Source: Pseudomonas sp. JAI120
Lineage (GTDB): Bacteria > Pseudomonadota > Gammaproteobacteria > Pseudomonadales > Pseudomonadaceae
Assembly (NCBI RefSeq): GCF_014207255.1
Contig: NZ_JACHCZ010000002.1
Span: 930,001 to 994,000 of the forward strand
Reading direction: 5' to 3'
Length of the DNA stretch: 64,000 nt
Position 1 is the stretch's first letter; every line of letters starts with the position of its first letter. Positions 9,132-19,386 of this stretch are shown here, one piece after another. The translations under genes were made by a program, and so were the position numbers. Below the pieces are notes generated by a model. The model ran no database searches. It saw nothing but the letters and a program-made list of their open reading frames with translations, and was not told the DNA's origin.

Positions 9132-10529
9132 ATGAAACTGAGCAGCAAAGCGCTTCTGGCCCTGGCCATCAGCACCATCACGGCAACCGCCTACGCTGAA
9201 ACCCAAAGCCAGGACTTCGTTCCTACCACGTTGGCCGGCACCAGCGCTCAAAGCGAGGCCAAAGGCTTTATCGACGGTCAAAGCCTGGGCGGTACTACCC
9301 GTAACTGGTACTCCACCGAGAAGAGATTCCGTGGCCAGCGTTTCTCCTACGAGAAACACAATCAGACGCGCACCGACGCAAACCGCACCAACTGGGTACA
9401 AGGCACCATCCTCAACTACTCCTCGGGCTTCACCCAAGGCACCGTAGGTGTGGCGACCGAAGTCGCGGCTTACAACGCCGTGGTCCTGGACCGCAGCAAG
9501 CGAGATATCAAGGGCGGATCCAACCGTACCCTGGCTGACTCCGACGGTGATGCAGTAGGCCAATGGAGCAAGCTGGGCCTGGCTAACGTCAAGTTCCGCG
9601 TGTCCAACACCACCTTGACCGCCGGTCGCCAGAACTTCAGCAGCGGCATCGTCGACACCATCGGCAACCGTGCCCTGCCGTCGAGCTTCGAAGGTGTGAG
9701 CTTCAACAGCGAAGAGCTGAGCAACCTGTCGTTCCAAGGCGGTATTTTCGATCGCGTTTCGCCGCGTACCGAGCAGAGCCTGACCAAATTCGTATCCGAG
9801 TACGGCAACGGCCAAGAGACCGACAAGGTCAAAACCCTGGGCTTCAACTACCAGCCGTTCAAGAGCCTCAAGACCAGCGTTTTCGCCGCTAACGTCGAAG
9901 ACTTCTGGAACCAGTACTACTTCGGTGCCACCCACGAATTGGGTGATGCACAGACCCTGGCACTGACCACCGGCCTGAACTACTACAAAACCACCGACAC
10001 CGGCAGCAAGAAGATGGGCAACATCGACAACGACACTTACTCGTTGTCCCTGGGGCTGACCCACCAGGCTCACAGCCTGACCTTCTCGTACCAGGAAGTT
10101 AACGGTAACGAGTACTTCGACTACCTGCACGAAACCAACGGCATCTACCTGGCCAACTCCCTGACGTCCGACTTCAACGCCCCGAACGAGAAGTCCTTCC
10201 AGGTCGCCTACGGCATCAACATGGCCGAATACGGCGTGCCAGGCCTGAAGTTCAACGTCTACTCGGCACGCGGCTGGGGCATCGACGGTACCCACTACAC
10301 CGGCACGGCTTATGGCACCGCTGGCAGGTCCCGCAGCGACCTGCGTCTGATGGACGGCGAGAAGCACCAGGAATACGGCGTTGGCACCTCCTACGCGATT
10401 CAGAGCGGCCCACTCAAGGCAACCACTATCCGTGGCACCTACGTGACTCACCGCGCCAGCGCAGAACAGCCTGACGGCAACATCAAAGAGTTCCGTCTGG
10501 TCACCACCATCCCGTTCAACATTCTTTAA
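9132..10529 (+). CDS. opdP: OprD-family outer-membrane porin, OpdP (OccD3)-like
   Basis: This 465-aa protein has a signal peptide ending AYA at about residue 22. The remainder is rich in alternating aromatic/polar beta strands, as in 18-stranded OprD porins. Early conserved features such as the GFIDGQSLGGTTRNWYS stretch and frequent Tyr/Asn/Gly loops support the family. OprD-family porins pass small carboxylate-bearing solutes; the P. aeruginosa member next to dppABCDF (OpdP/OccD3) takes up glycine-glutamate and other dipeptides. Position between two dipeptide-binding protein genes argues for the same job. AAAGGAGC lies upstream of the ATG. The symbol is assigned by family plus context. Confidence 0.85.
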   Translation: MKLSSKALLALAISTITATAYAETQSQDFVPTTLAGTSAQSEAKGFIDGQSLGGTTRNWYSTEKRFRGQRFSYEKHNQTRTDANRTNWVQGTILNYSSGFTQGTVGVATEVAAYNAVVLDRSKRDIKGGSNRTLADSDGDAVGQWSKLGLANVKFRVSNTTLTAGRQNFSSGIVDTIGNRALPSSFEGVSFNSEELSNLSFQGGIFDRVSPRTEQSLTKFVSEYGNGQETDKVKTLGFNYQPFKSLKTSVFAANVEDFWNQYYFGATHELGDAQTLALTTGLNYYKTTDTGSKKMGNIDNDTYSLSLGLTHQAHSLTFSYQEVNGNEYFDYLHETNGIYLANSLTSDFNAPNEKSFQVAYGINMAEYGVPGLKFNVYSARGWGIDGTHYTGTAYGTAGRSRSDLRLMDGEKHQEYGVGTSYAIQSGPLKATTIRGTYVTHRASAEQPDGNIKEFRLVTTIPFNIL

Positions 10530-10539
10530 TTAGCGCCAG

Positions 10540-10574
10540 GTAGACGGCGGGCTCAGGACGAGCCCGCCGTCTAC
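10540..10574 (+). terminator. 15-bp perfect hairpin between opdP and dppA copy 4
   Basis: Arms at 10540-10554 and 10560-10574 pair perfectly around a 5-nt loop. There is no T tract, so partial termination or mRNA stabilisation of the highly expressed porin message is more likely than complete termination. Confidence 0.6.
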
Positions 10575-10609
10575 GCTTGTCTGGTCCCATCGATTGCAGA
10601 GGGCTCTGA

Positions 10610-12205
10610 ATGAAAATGCTCCCGCTACAAGCTGCCGTTGCCGCTGCGCTGTTAAGCGTCGCTATCGGCGTATCGGCCAAACCCCTGGTGGTCTGCACCG
10701 AAGCCAGTCCGGAAGGCTTCGATCCGGTCCTGTACACCACCGCCGTCACCGCCGATGCCGCCGCTGAAACCATGTTCAACCGTTTGGTGGACTTCAAGCC
10801 CGGCACCACCGAGATCGTGCCAGCGCTCGCCACTTCCTGGGAAATCAGTGACGACGGCCTGACCTATACATTTCATCTGCGCGATGACGTCAAGTTCCAC
10901 ACCACCGACTACTTCAAACCCACGCGCAACATGAATGCCGACGACGTGCTCTGGAGCTTCCAGCGCCAGCTGGACCCAAAACACCCATGGCACAACAAGT
11001 CCACCGTGGGCTACCCGTACTTTGAAAGCATGGGCTTCAAGGAACTGCTCAAGAGCGTGGAGAAGACCGATGACCATACCGTGGTCTTCACCCTGACCCG
11101 CCCTGAGGCACCGTTCCTGGCCGATGTCGCGATGCCGTTTACCGCCATCCACTCCGCCGAGTACGCCGACAAGCTACTCGCCGCTGGCAAGACCGAAGAG
11201 CTCAACAGCAAGCCGATCGGCACCGGCCCGTTCATTTTCACGCGCTACCAGAAGGATGCTCAGGTGCGCTTCAAGGCCAACCCGGAGTACTTCCGTGGCA
11301 AGCCTCCGGCGGATCCGTTGATCCTGGCCATTGCGGTCGACAACAACGTGCGCCTGCAGAAGCTCAAGGCCAACGAATGCCAGATCGCGCTGTATCCCAA
11401 GCCCGATGACCTTCCCAGCATCAAGAAAGACCCGAACCTGAAGGTCGCCGAACTGGCGGCGATGACCACCGCCTACACCGCCCTGAACACCACCCACAAG
11501 TACATGAGCGACGCGCGGGTGCGCCACGCGATCAACATCGCGTTCGACAAGAAAGGCTACAACGAATCCCTGTATGGCAAAGGCAACGCCGTTGATGCCA
11601 CCGGCCCGTATCCACCGACCCTGCTGGGCTTCAACGACAAGCTGAAAAACCCTGAGCGCGACCTGGACAAGGCCCGTGCCCTGCTCAAGGAAGCCGGCGT
11701 ACCGGAAGGCACCGAGTTCACCCTGTTCACCCGTAACGGCGGCGGTCCGACCAACCCTAACCCAATGCTCGGCGCCCAGCGCATGCAGGCGGATCTGGCG
11801 CAAATCGGCCTGAAAGTGAACATCAAGGTCATGGAATGGGGCGAGATGCTCAAGCGCGCCAAAGCCGGCGAGCACGACATGGTTTCTGCCGGCTGGGCCG
11901 GTGATAACGGCGACCCGGATAACTTCCTCACGCCGAACCTGAGTTGCGATGCAGCCAAAAACGGCGAAAACTACGCACGCTGGTGTAACAAAGAGTTTCA
12001 GGACTTGATCGATAAGGCCCGTGCTATCGCTGAACCCACTGAACGCGCCGCACTCTATGAACAAGCACTGGACGTTTTCGACAAGGACCAACCATGGATT
12101 CCCATGGCTTACCCGAAAATGTTCACCGCCATGCGCAAGAACGTCGAGGGTTATACCCAAAGTCCTCTGACGAACAATAACTTCGCCACTACCCAGGTGA
12201 AGTAA
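10610..12205 (+). CDS. dppA: Dipeptide ABC transporter substrate-binding protein DppA (operon copy)
   Basis: This 531-aa SBP_bac_5 protein is directly followed by dppB, so it is the operon-linked binding protein. The signal peptide ends around IGVSA (residue 23) and the mature protein begins KPLVVCTEASPEGFDP. It is more diverged than the other three copies: it has CTEAS rather than CSE[AG]S, and GDNGDPDNFL rather than DNWL. That suggests it is the closest to classic E. coli DppA. It binds peptides in the periplasm and delivers them to DppBC. A hairpin in the dppA-dppB gap may keep its message more abundant than that of the membrane genes. Confidence 0.9.
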   Translation: MKMLPLQAAVAAALLSVAIGVSAKPLVVCTEASPEGFDPVLYTTAVTADAAAETMFNRLVDFKPGTTEIVPALATSWEISDDGLTYTFHLRDDVKFHTTDYFKPTRNMNADDVLWSFQRQLDPKHPWHNKSTVGYPYFESMGFKELLKSVEKTDDHTVVFTLTRPEAPFLADVAMPFTAIHSAEYADKLLAAGKTEELNSKPIGTGPFIFTRYQKDAQVRFKANPEYFRGKPPADPLILAIAVDNNVRLQKLKANECQIALYPKPDDLPSIKKDPNLKVAELAAMTTAYTALNTTHKYMSDARVRHAINIAFDKKGYNESLYGKGNAVDATGPYPPTLLGFNDKLKNPERDLDKARALLKEAGVPEGTEFTLFTRNGGGPTNPNPMLGAQRMQADLAQIGLKVNIKVMEWGEMLKRAKAGEHDMVSAGWAGDNGDPDNFLTPNLSCDAAKNGENYARWCNKEFQDLIDKARAIAEPTERAALYEQALDVFDKDQPWIPMAYPKMFTAMRKNVEGYTQSPLTNNNFATTQVK

Positions 12206-12218
12206 ATAAGAGAAACGC

Positions 12219-12246
12219 TCGGCACCGCCCACCAGGACGGTGCCGA
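12219..12246 (+). repeat. Intercistronic hairpin between dppA and dppB
   Basis: A 9-bp perfect stem (TCGGCACCG at 12219-12227 with CGGTGCCGA at 12238-12246) lies in the 76-nt gap. Such hairpins after binding-protein genes are known to raise 5' message stability (malE-malF type). No T run follows. Confidence 0.6.
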
Positions 12247-12281
12247 ACCTGCCTAACCGGCTGATTGAGGTACACCACAAG

Positions 12282-13292
12282 ATGTTTAGTTTTATTGCCC
12301 GCCGACTGGGGTTATTGATCCCCACGTTTTTCGGCATCACGTTGCTCACGTTTGCGTTGATACGCATGATCCCTGGCGACCCTGTCGAAGTCATGATGGG
12401 CGAGCGGCGCGTCGACCCCGAGATGCACGCACAGGCAATGGAACGCCTTGGCCTTAACAAGCCGCTGTATGCGCAATACCTGGACTATGTCGGCAAGCTC
12501 GCCCAGGGCGACCTTGGCGAATCGCTGCGCACCCGCACCAGCGTGTGGACCGAGTTCACCGCCCTCTTCCCGGCGACCCTGGAGCTGTCCATGGCCGCCC
12601 TGCTGTTCGCCGGCATCCTGGGCCTGTTGGCCGGGGTGATCGCGGCACTCAAACGAGGATCCCTGTTCGACCATGGAGTGATGGGCATCTCCCTGGCGGG
12701 CTATTCGATGCCGATCTTCTGGTGGGGCCTGATCCTGATCATGTTCTTCTCCGTGAGCCTGGGCTGGACCCCGGTTTCCGGGCGTATCGACCTGCTCTAC
12801 GACATTGAGCCGCGCACCGGCTTCATGCTGATCGACACCCTGCTGGCTGACGAGCCGGACGCGTTCTGGGATGCGCTGCACCACCTGATCCTGCCGGCCA
12901 TCGTGCTCGGCACCATCCCGTTGGCAGTGATCGCGCGGATGACCCGTTCATCCATGCTCGAAGTGCTGCGTGAAGACTACATCCGTACCGCCAAGGCCAA
13001 AGGCCTGTCGCCGGCGCGCGTGGTGTTCGTGCACGGCCTGCGTAACGCGTTGATCCCGGTACTCACCGTGGTCGGCCTGCAAGTCGGCACCCTGCTGGCC
13101 GGTGCGGTCCTGACCGAAACCATCTTCTCGTGGCCCGGCATCGGCAAATGGCTGATCGAAGCCATTGGCGCGCGGGACTACCCGGTGGTGCAAAACGGCA
13201 TCCTGCTGATCGCCTGTCTGGTGATCCTGGTGAACTTCGTGGTGGACATCCTCTACGGCTTCGCCAACCCACGCATCCGTCACCAGCGCTGA
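12282..13292 (+). CDS. dppB: Dipeptide ABC transporter permease DppB
   Basis: This 336-aa inner-membrane protein has the layout of DppB/OppB: one N-terminal helix (FIARRLGLLIPTFFG), a periplasmic domain, then the BPD_transp_1 helices with the cytoplasmic EAA coupling loop (EDYIRTAKAKGL). I chose the start at 12282 because MFSFIARRLGL aligns with the E. coli DppB N-terminus and GAGG lies upstream. The 14 extra upstream codons run into the intercistronic hairpin. With DppC it forms the channel of the dipeptide importer. It is followed 4 nt later by dppC, so the two are almost certainly made together. Confidence 0.93.
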   Translation: MFSFIARRLGLLIPTFFGITLLTFALIRMIPGDPVEVMMGERRVDPEMHAQAMERLGLNKPLYAQYLDYVGKLAQGDLGESLRTRTSVWTEFTALFPATLELSMAALLFAGILGLLAGVIAALKRGSLFDHGVMGISLAGYSMPIFWWGLILIMFFSVSLGWTPVSGRIDLLYDIEPRTGFMLIDTLLADEPDAFWDALHHLILPAIVLGTIPLAVIARMTRSSMLEVLREDYIRTAKAKGLSPARVVFVHGLRNALIPVLTVVGLQVGTLLAGAVLTETIFSWPGIGKWLIEAIGARDYPVVQNGILLIACLVILVNFVVDILYGFANPRIRHQR

Positions 13293-13296
13293 GATC

Positions 13297-14214
13297 ATGA
13301 CCATGACCACACCTACTCAAGTGTCAGCAGTCGATCAAAGCCTGCTGTACCCGTCGCCGTACAAAGAATTCTGGCAAGCCTTCTCCAAGAACAAAGGCGC
13401 GGTTGCCGGCCTGCTGTTCATGTTGCTGATCGTGTTCTGCGCGATCTTCGCCCCCTGGGTAGCGCCGCATAACCCCACCGAGCAATACCGTGATTTCCTG
13501 CTGACCCCGCCGTCGTGGCTGGAAGGCGGGCAGATCCAGTTCCTGCTCGGCACCGATGAGCTGGGCCGCGACCTGCTCTCGCGCCTGATCCAGGGCTCGC
13601 GCCTCTCGTTGCTGATCGGCTTGTCGTCGGTAGTGATGTCGCTGATCCCGGGCATCCTGCTGGGCCTGTTCGCCGGGTTCTTCCCGCGCCTGCTTGGCCC
13701 GACCATCATGCGCCTGATGGACATCATGCTGGCCCTGCCGTCGCTGCTGCTGGCGGTTGCCATTGTCGCGATCCTCGGCCCTGGCCTGATCAACACCGTG
13801 ATCGCCATCGCTATCGTCTCGCTGCCGTCCTATGTACGTCTGACCCGCGCTGCGGTGATGGGCGAACTGAACCGCGACTACGTGACTGCCGCGCGCCTCG
13901 CCGGCGCCGGCCTGCCCCGCCTGATGTTCATCACCGTGCTGCCTAACTGCATGGCACCGCTGATCGTTCAGGCCACCTTGAGTTTTTCTTCCGCGATCCT
14001 CGATGCCGCCGCGCTGGGCTTCCTCGGCTTGGGCGTACAACCGCCAACGCCTGAGTGGGGCACCATGCTGGCTTCGGCTCGCGACTACATCGAACGCGCA
14101 TGGTGGGTCGTCAGCCTGCCGGGCTTGACCATTTTGCTCAGCGTGCTGGCAATCAACTTGATGGGTGACGGCCTGCGCGACGCGCTGGACCCGAAACTCA
14201 AGAACGCCGCCTGA
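13297..14214 (+). CDS. dppC: Dipeptide ABC transporter permease DppC
   Basis: This 305-aa protein is the second permease. It has the OppC_N helix near residues 35-55, then a periplasmic segment and the BPD_transp_1 core with a coupling loop ([14 protein letters not shown]). The [18 protein letters not shown] motif is the DppC/OppC signature after the first periplasmic loop. Two ATGs six bases apart (13297 and 13303) could serve as start; neither has a strong ribosome site, which fits coupling to dppB four bases upstream. dppD follows after 10 nt. Confidence 0.92.
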   Translation: MTMTTPTQVSAVDQSLLYPSPYKEFWQAFSKNKGAVAGLLFMLLIVFCAIFAPWVAPHNPTEQYRDFLLTPPSWLEGGQIQFLLGTDELGRDLLSRLIQGSRLSLLIGLSSVVMSLIPGILLGLFAGFFPRLLGPTIMRLMDIMLALPSLLLAVAIVAILGPGLINTVIAIAIVSLPSYVRLTRAAVMGELNRDYVTAARLAGAGLPRLMFITVLPNCMAPLIVQATLSFSSAILDAAALGFLGLGVQPPTPEWGTMLASARDYIERAWWVVSLPGLTILLSVLAINLMGDGLRDALDPKLKNAA

Positions 14215-14224
14215 GGAGATTCCC

Positions 14225-15193
14225 ATGTCACTGTTAGAAATCAAGAATCTCAACGTCCGCTTCGGCGACAAGACCGCCGTGCCGGTGGTCGATGGCCTCG
14301 ATATTTCCGTCGACAAAGGCGAAGTCCTTGCCATCGTTGGCGAGTCGGGCTCGGGTAAATCCGTGACCATGATGGCGCTGATGGGCCTGATCGAGCACCC
14401 CGGCATCGTCACCGCCGACGCCCTGAACTTCGACGGCAAGGACATGCTCAAGCTGAGCAACCGCCAGCGCCGCCAGATCGTCGGCAAAGACCTGGCGATG
14501 GTGTTCCAGGACCCGATGACCGCGCTGAACCCCAGCTACACCGTGGGTTTCCAGATTGAAGAAGTGCTGCGCCTGCACCTGAAGATGTCCGGCAAACAAG
14601 CGCGTAAACGGGCCATCGAGTTGTTGGAAAAAGTCGAGATCCCCGGCGCTGCCAGCCGTATGGATGCCTACCCGCACCAACTGTCCGGCGGTATGAGCCA
14701 GCGAGTAGCCATCGCCATGGCGATTGCCGGCGAACCGAAATTGCTGATCGCCGACGAACCGACCACCGCGTTGGACGTGACCATCCAGGCGCAGATCATG
14801 GAACTGCTGCTGGCCCTTCAGAAAGAGCAGAACATGGGCCTGGTGCTGATCACCCACGACCTCGCGGTCGTGGCTGAAACCGCCCAGCGTGTGTGCGTGA
14901 TGTACGCCGGCCAAGCGGTGGAAGTCGGCCAGGTGCCGCAACTGTTCGACATCCCGGCGCATCCGTACAGCGAAGCGCTGCTCAAGGCGATTCCCGAGCA
15001 CAGCCTCGGCGCCACGCGCCTGGCCACGCTGCCGGGTATCGTGCCTGGCCGCTATGACCGCCCGCAGGGTTGCCTGCTGTCGCCACGCTGCCCGTATGTG
15101 CAGGAATCCTGCCGTGCCCAGCGACCCAGCCTTGATCCGAAAAGCAACAGCCTTGCGCGATGCTTCTACCCCTTGAACCAGGAGGTGGCGTAA
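14225..15193 (+). CDS. dppD: Dipeptide ABC transporter ATPase DppD
   Basis: This 322-aa ATPase has Walker A GESGSGKS near residue 41, the signature LSGGMSQR near 155 and Walker [11 protein letters not shown]-terminal oligopeptide-transport extension follows, with the cysteine cluster [15 protein letters not shown]. In several Opp/Dpp ATPases that cluster has been seen to hold an iron-sulfur cluster. The start at 14225 has GAGGAG at the right distance, while the longer open frame upstream lies inside dppC. Its stop overlaps the dppF start by one base (TAATG). Confidence 0.93.
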   Translation: MSLLEIKNLNVRFGDKTAVPVVDGLDISVDKGEVLAIVGESGSGKSVTMMALMGLIEHPGIVTADALNFDGKDMLKLSNRQRRQIVGKDLAMVFQDPMTALNPSYTVGFQIEEVLRLHLKMSGKQARKRAIELLEKVEIPGAASRMDAYPHQLSGGMSQRVAIAMAIAGEPKLLIADEPTTALDVTIQAQIMELLLALQKEQNMGLVLITHDLAVVAETAQRVCVMYAGQAVEVGQVPQLFDIPAHPYSEALLKAIPEHSLGATRLATLPGIVPGRYDRPQGCLLSPRCPYVQESCRAQRPSLDPKSNSLARCFYPLNQEVA

Positions 15194-16164
15194 TGGCCGT
15201 CGTTCTTACCGCCCGCGACCTCACCCGTCACTACGAAGTGTCCCGTGGCCTGTTCAAGGGCCATGCGCTGGTACGCGCGCTTAATGGTGTGTCGTTTGAA
15301 CTGGAAGCCGGCAAGACCCTCGCGGTTGTAGGCGAGTCGGGTTGCGGCAAATCCACCCTGGCCCGTGCGCTGACGCTGATTGAAGAGCCGTCTTCAGGCT
15401 CTCTGAAAATCGCCGGCCAGGAAGTCGCCGGCGCCGACAAGGCCCAGCGCAAGCAACTGCGCAAAGACGTGCAGATGGTGTTCCAGAGCCCCTACGCCTC
15501 GTTGAACCCACGCCAGAAGGTCGGTGATCAACTGGGCGAACCGCTGTTGATCAACACCAACCTGTCCGCCGCCGAACGTCGCGAGAAAGTGCAGGCGATG
15601 ATGAAGCAAGTGGGCCTGCGCCCTGAGCATTATCAGCGCTACCCGCATATGTTCTCCGGTGGCCAGCGCCAGCGCATTGCCCTGGCCCGCGCGATGATGC
15701 TGCAACCGAAAGTGCTGGTGGCGGATGAACCGACCTCGGCCCTCGACGTATCGATCCAGGCCCAGGTGCTCAACCTGTTCATGGACCTGCAGCAGGAGTT
15801 CAACACCGCCTACGTGTTCATCTCCCACAACCTCGCGGTGGTGCAGCACGTTGCCGATGACGTGATGGTGATGTACCTCGGCCGCCCGGTGGAAGTTGGC
15901 CCCAAGGAAGATATCTACGCCCGCCCCCTGCACCCGTACACCCAGGCGCTGCTGTCGGCCACCCCGACCATTCATCCGGATCCGAACAAACCGAAGATCA
16001 AAATCGTTGGTGAGTTGCCTAACCCACTGAACCCGCCGCCAGGCTGCGCTTTTCACAAGCGCTGCCCGTATGCGACGGCGCGTTGCAGCAGCGAGGAGCC
16101 GCAGTTGCGGGCGTTGGATAACCGCCAGGTGGCTTGCCACTACGCGGAGCAATTCGTGGCCTGA
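15193..16164 (+). CDS. dppF: Dipeptide ABC transporter ATPase DppF
   Basis: This 323-aa ATPase is the partner of DppD. Walker A is GESGCGKST near residue 50, the signature is FSGGQRQR and Walker B is VLVADEPTSALD. The C-terminal oligo_HPY region carries GCAFHKRCPYATARC, again a three-cysteine cluster. The ATG at 15193 shares its A with the dppD stop and has GGAGG upstream; the 11-codon upstream extension is inside dppD. It is the last gene of the dpp operon and is followed by a REP element and a terminator. Confidence 0.93.
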   Translation: MAVVLTARDLTRHYEVSRGLFKGHALVRALNGVSFELEAGKTLAVVGESGCGKSTLARALTLIEEPSSGSLKIAGQEVAGADKAQRKQLRKDVQMVFQSPYASLNPRQKVGDQLGEPLLINTNLSAAERREKVQAMMKQVGLRPEHYQRYPHMFSGGQRQRIALARAMMLQPKVLVADEPTSALDVSIQAQVLNLFMDLQQEFNTAYVFISHNLAVVQHVADDVMVMYLGRPVEVGPKEDIYARPLHPYTQALLSATPTIHPDPNKPKIKIVGELPNPLNPPPGCAFHKRCPYATARCSSEEPQLRALDNRQVACHYAEQFVA

Positions 16165-16177
16165 AACCCTGTGACGG

Positions 16178-16202
16178 CATTCCCACGCGGAGCGTGGGAA
16201 TG
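16178..16202. repeat. REP-type palindrome after dppF
   Basis: An 11-bp stem CATTCCCACGC / GCGTGGGAATG around GGA. This TTCCCACGC palindrome is a widespread Pseudomonas intergenic repeat. Confidence 0.75.
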
Positions 16203-16235
16203 ATCAATGTGTAAGCAGTGAATACAGCGTTCTAC

Positions 16236-16285
16236 AGCCCTTCCCGTCAGGTTGCGCATCAGCCTGGCGGGAGGGGCTTTCTTTT
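16236..16285 (+). terminator. Terminator of the dpp operon
   Basis: A long stem with G-U pairs joins 16236-16254 to 16260-16278. It is followed by a T-rich tract (16278-16285). It sits 70 nt beyond the dppF stop and also lies just after the end of the convergent 81-aa gene. Confidence 0.75.
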
Positions 16286-16293
16286 GGATGCAA

Positions 16294-16539
16294 TTAACTG
16301 TCGCCGTCGTCGTAGGTTTCGCTGTCTTCCCCTTCGTTGTAGGGGTTTTCTGCGTCCTCTTTTGGCGCGGGCTGGGCCTGGGGTTGCCAACTGCCGGAGT
16401 TGACCTCGTTCTGCTTTTTCTTGGTGACCGGGCCGGTGTCTTTCCACTGCGGCGCTCCTGCGCCCGCCAGCGCCGGAAGGGTCGTCAGCCCCAGGACGGC
16501 CAGCAACACCAGGGGAATGGCGCGTTGAGCATTTCGCAC
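16294..16539 (-). CDS. Small secreted acidic protein, unknown function
   Basis: I do not recognise this 81-aa protein. It has a Sec signal peptide (AIPLVLLAVLGLTTLPALAGA, cut near residue 24) and a short mature part that is polar, low in complexity and ends in an acidic tail (ENPYNEGEDSETYDDGDS). There are no cysteines, so it is not a lipoprotein. The start is GTG at 16539, chosen because AAAGGAG precedes it at 8 nt; a longer reading has no ribosome site and would destroy the signal peptide. It stands alone between dppF (convergent) and a REPIN upstream. Confidence 0.65.
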   Translation of the reverse strand: MRNAQRAIPLVLLAVLGLTTLPALAGAGAPQWKDTGPVTKKKQNEVNSGSWQPQAQPAPKEDAENPYNEGEDSETYDDGDS

Positions 16540-16618
16540 GGTGGTCTCCTTTACAGTCGGTGGGTAAACGCTAGACCCGATGCCGGATTCTCGCCAATCC
16601 CATGCCTGGTGGAGACCA

Positions 16619-16714
16619 AAAATGTGGGAGGGGGCTTGCCCCCGATAGCGTAGTGTCAGCCCCCAAGGTACTGGCTGACACACTGCTATCGGGGGGAAGC
16701 CCCCTCCCACATTT
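16619..16714. repeat. REPIN, GTGGGAGGGGGC family, copy 1
   Basis: A long imperfect inverted repeat of about 96 bp whose outer arms read AATGTGGGAGGGGGCTTGC and its complement. The inner arms hold CGATAGC and GTCAGCC pairings. It lies between the 81-aa gene and the end of prfC. Confidence 0.8.
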
Positions 16715-16734
16715 TGTTTTGCGGCGCTCGGACC

Positions 16735-18318
<1,584 letters not shown>

Positions 18319-18649
18319 GGGAAATCGCCTGGCAGGTGAGTCAAAAAAGGGCGGCGAGTATAGCGCAAACCGCGAGTGACGGACCACCGTTCACCCCTTT
18401 GGGGGTGGCTAAATACTGCCAACTGTGGAACCTTTTAAAAGGTAGAGACGTCCACTCCCCTGCTATCGCACTCGGAACAGGGGCTGAAAAATCAGCAAGT
18501 TAGCCTGACGAGGCTGCGCTTATGGCTCGATTTGATACCGCGTTGCCGGTATTGGCGAGCTGCTTTTCGCGAACTCATTCAGAGGCAGCCAGGAATGGCA
18601 TTGCCGCTCGGAAATGTGTTCGCCGACAAAAGAAAAAAGGAGTCCGCCT
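18319..18649 (+). promoter_or_regulatory. Divergent promoter region of prfC and the osmoprotectant operon, with a 14-bp palindrome
   Basis: This 331-bp region holds a perfect 14-bp palindrome at 18430-18443 (ACCTTTTAAAAGGT), a candidate operator, and a short hairpin at 18392-18407 (CACCCC/GGGGTG). I cannot place the promoters with confidence. The AAAAAGGAG at 18635-18643 sets the GTG start of the first transporter gene. Confidence 0.45.
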
Positions 18650-19366
18650 GTGGCTATTCGCTATGGCAAAGGGCTGATAGGAGGAGTGGTTGTCGTCGCT
18701 CTCCTGGCCCTGCTGGTCCACTGGATCGGCATCAACACGATCGAACTGTACCGCGACGATTTGTTGTTTTACCTGCAAGCTCATTTGATCCTTGTTCTAG
18801 TCTCCATGCTGGCGGCCCTGATTGTGGGCATCCCCGCCGGTATCCTGCTCAGCCGACCGAACATGGTCGGGCGCGCAGAACGCTTCATGCAGATCTTCAA
18901 CATCGGCAACACCGTCCCCCCTCTGGCCGTACTGGCCATCGCCCTCGGCGTCCTCGGCATCGGCAGCGGCCCGGCCATCTTCGCGCTGTTCCTCGCCTCC
19001 CTGTTGCCCATCGTGCGCAACACCTACGAAGGCCTCAAAAACGTTCAGGGCTCGCTGAAAGAAGCCGCCACCGGCATCGGCATGACCCCGCGCCAGGTGC
19101 TGTTTCGTGTCGAACTGCCGAATGCCGTGCCGATCATCATCGGTGGCGTTCGCGTGGCACTGGCGATCAACGTCGGTACCGCACCGCTGGCGTTCCTGAT
19201 TGGTGCCAACAGCCTGGGCAGCCTGATTTTCCCCGGCATCGCCCTGAACAATCAGCCGCAACTGCTGCTTGGTGCCGCATGCACCGCACTGCTGGCATTG
19301 CTGCTCGACGGTCTGGTGACCATGGCCAGCCGCCTCTGGCTGGAACGCGGGTTGCGTCCGTCTTAA
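18650..19366 (+). CDS. Osmoprotectant (OpuC/OsmU-type) ABC transporter permease 1
   Basis: This 238-aa inner-membrane permease has five to six hydrophobic helices and the coupling-loop region NVQGSLKEAATGIGMTPRQV, typical of the ProW/OpuCB/YehY family. The start is GTG at 18650, chosen because AAAAAGGAG sits 7-8 nt upstream; an upstream ATG at 18614 has no ribosome site. The order permease, binding protein, permease, ATPase marks a complete four-gene quaternary-amine importer. Such systems take up glycine betaine, choline or carnitine under osmotic stress; the exact substrate is not visible. Confidence 0.85.
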   Translation: MAIRYGKGLIGGVVVVALLALLVHWIGINTIELYRDDLLFYLQAHLILVLVSMLAALIVGIPAGILLSRPNMVGRAERFMQIFNIGNTVPPLAVLAIALGVLGIGSGPAIFALFLASLLPIVRNTYEGLKNVQGSLKEAATGIGMTPRQVLFRVELPNAVPIIIGGVRVALAINVGTAPLAFLIGANSLGSLIFPGIALNNQPQLLLGAACTALLALLLDGLVTMASRLWLERGLRPS

Positions 19367-19386
19367 GGCTTGGCAAAGGAAATCAC

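Noticed and set aside
18532..19386. In-frame extension of the osmoprotectant binding protein by 285 codons
   Set aside because: It runs over the permease gene and is Arg/Pro-rich nonsense; the signal peptide fixes the start at 19387.
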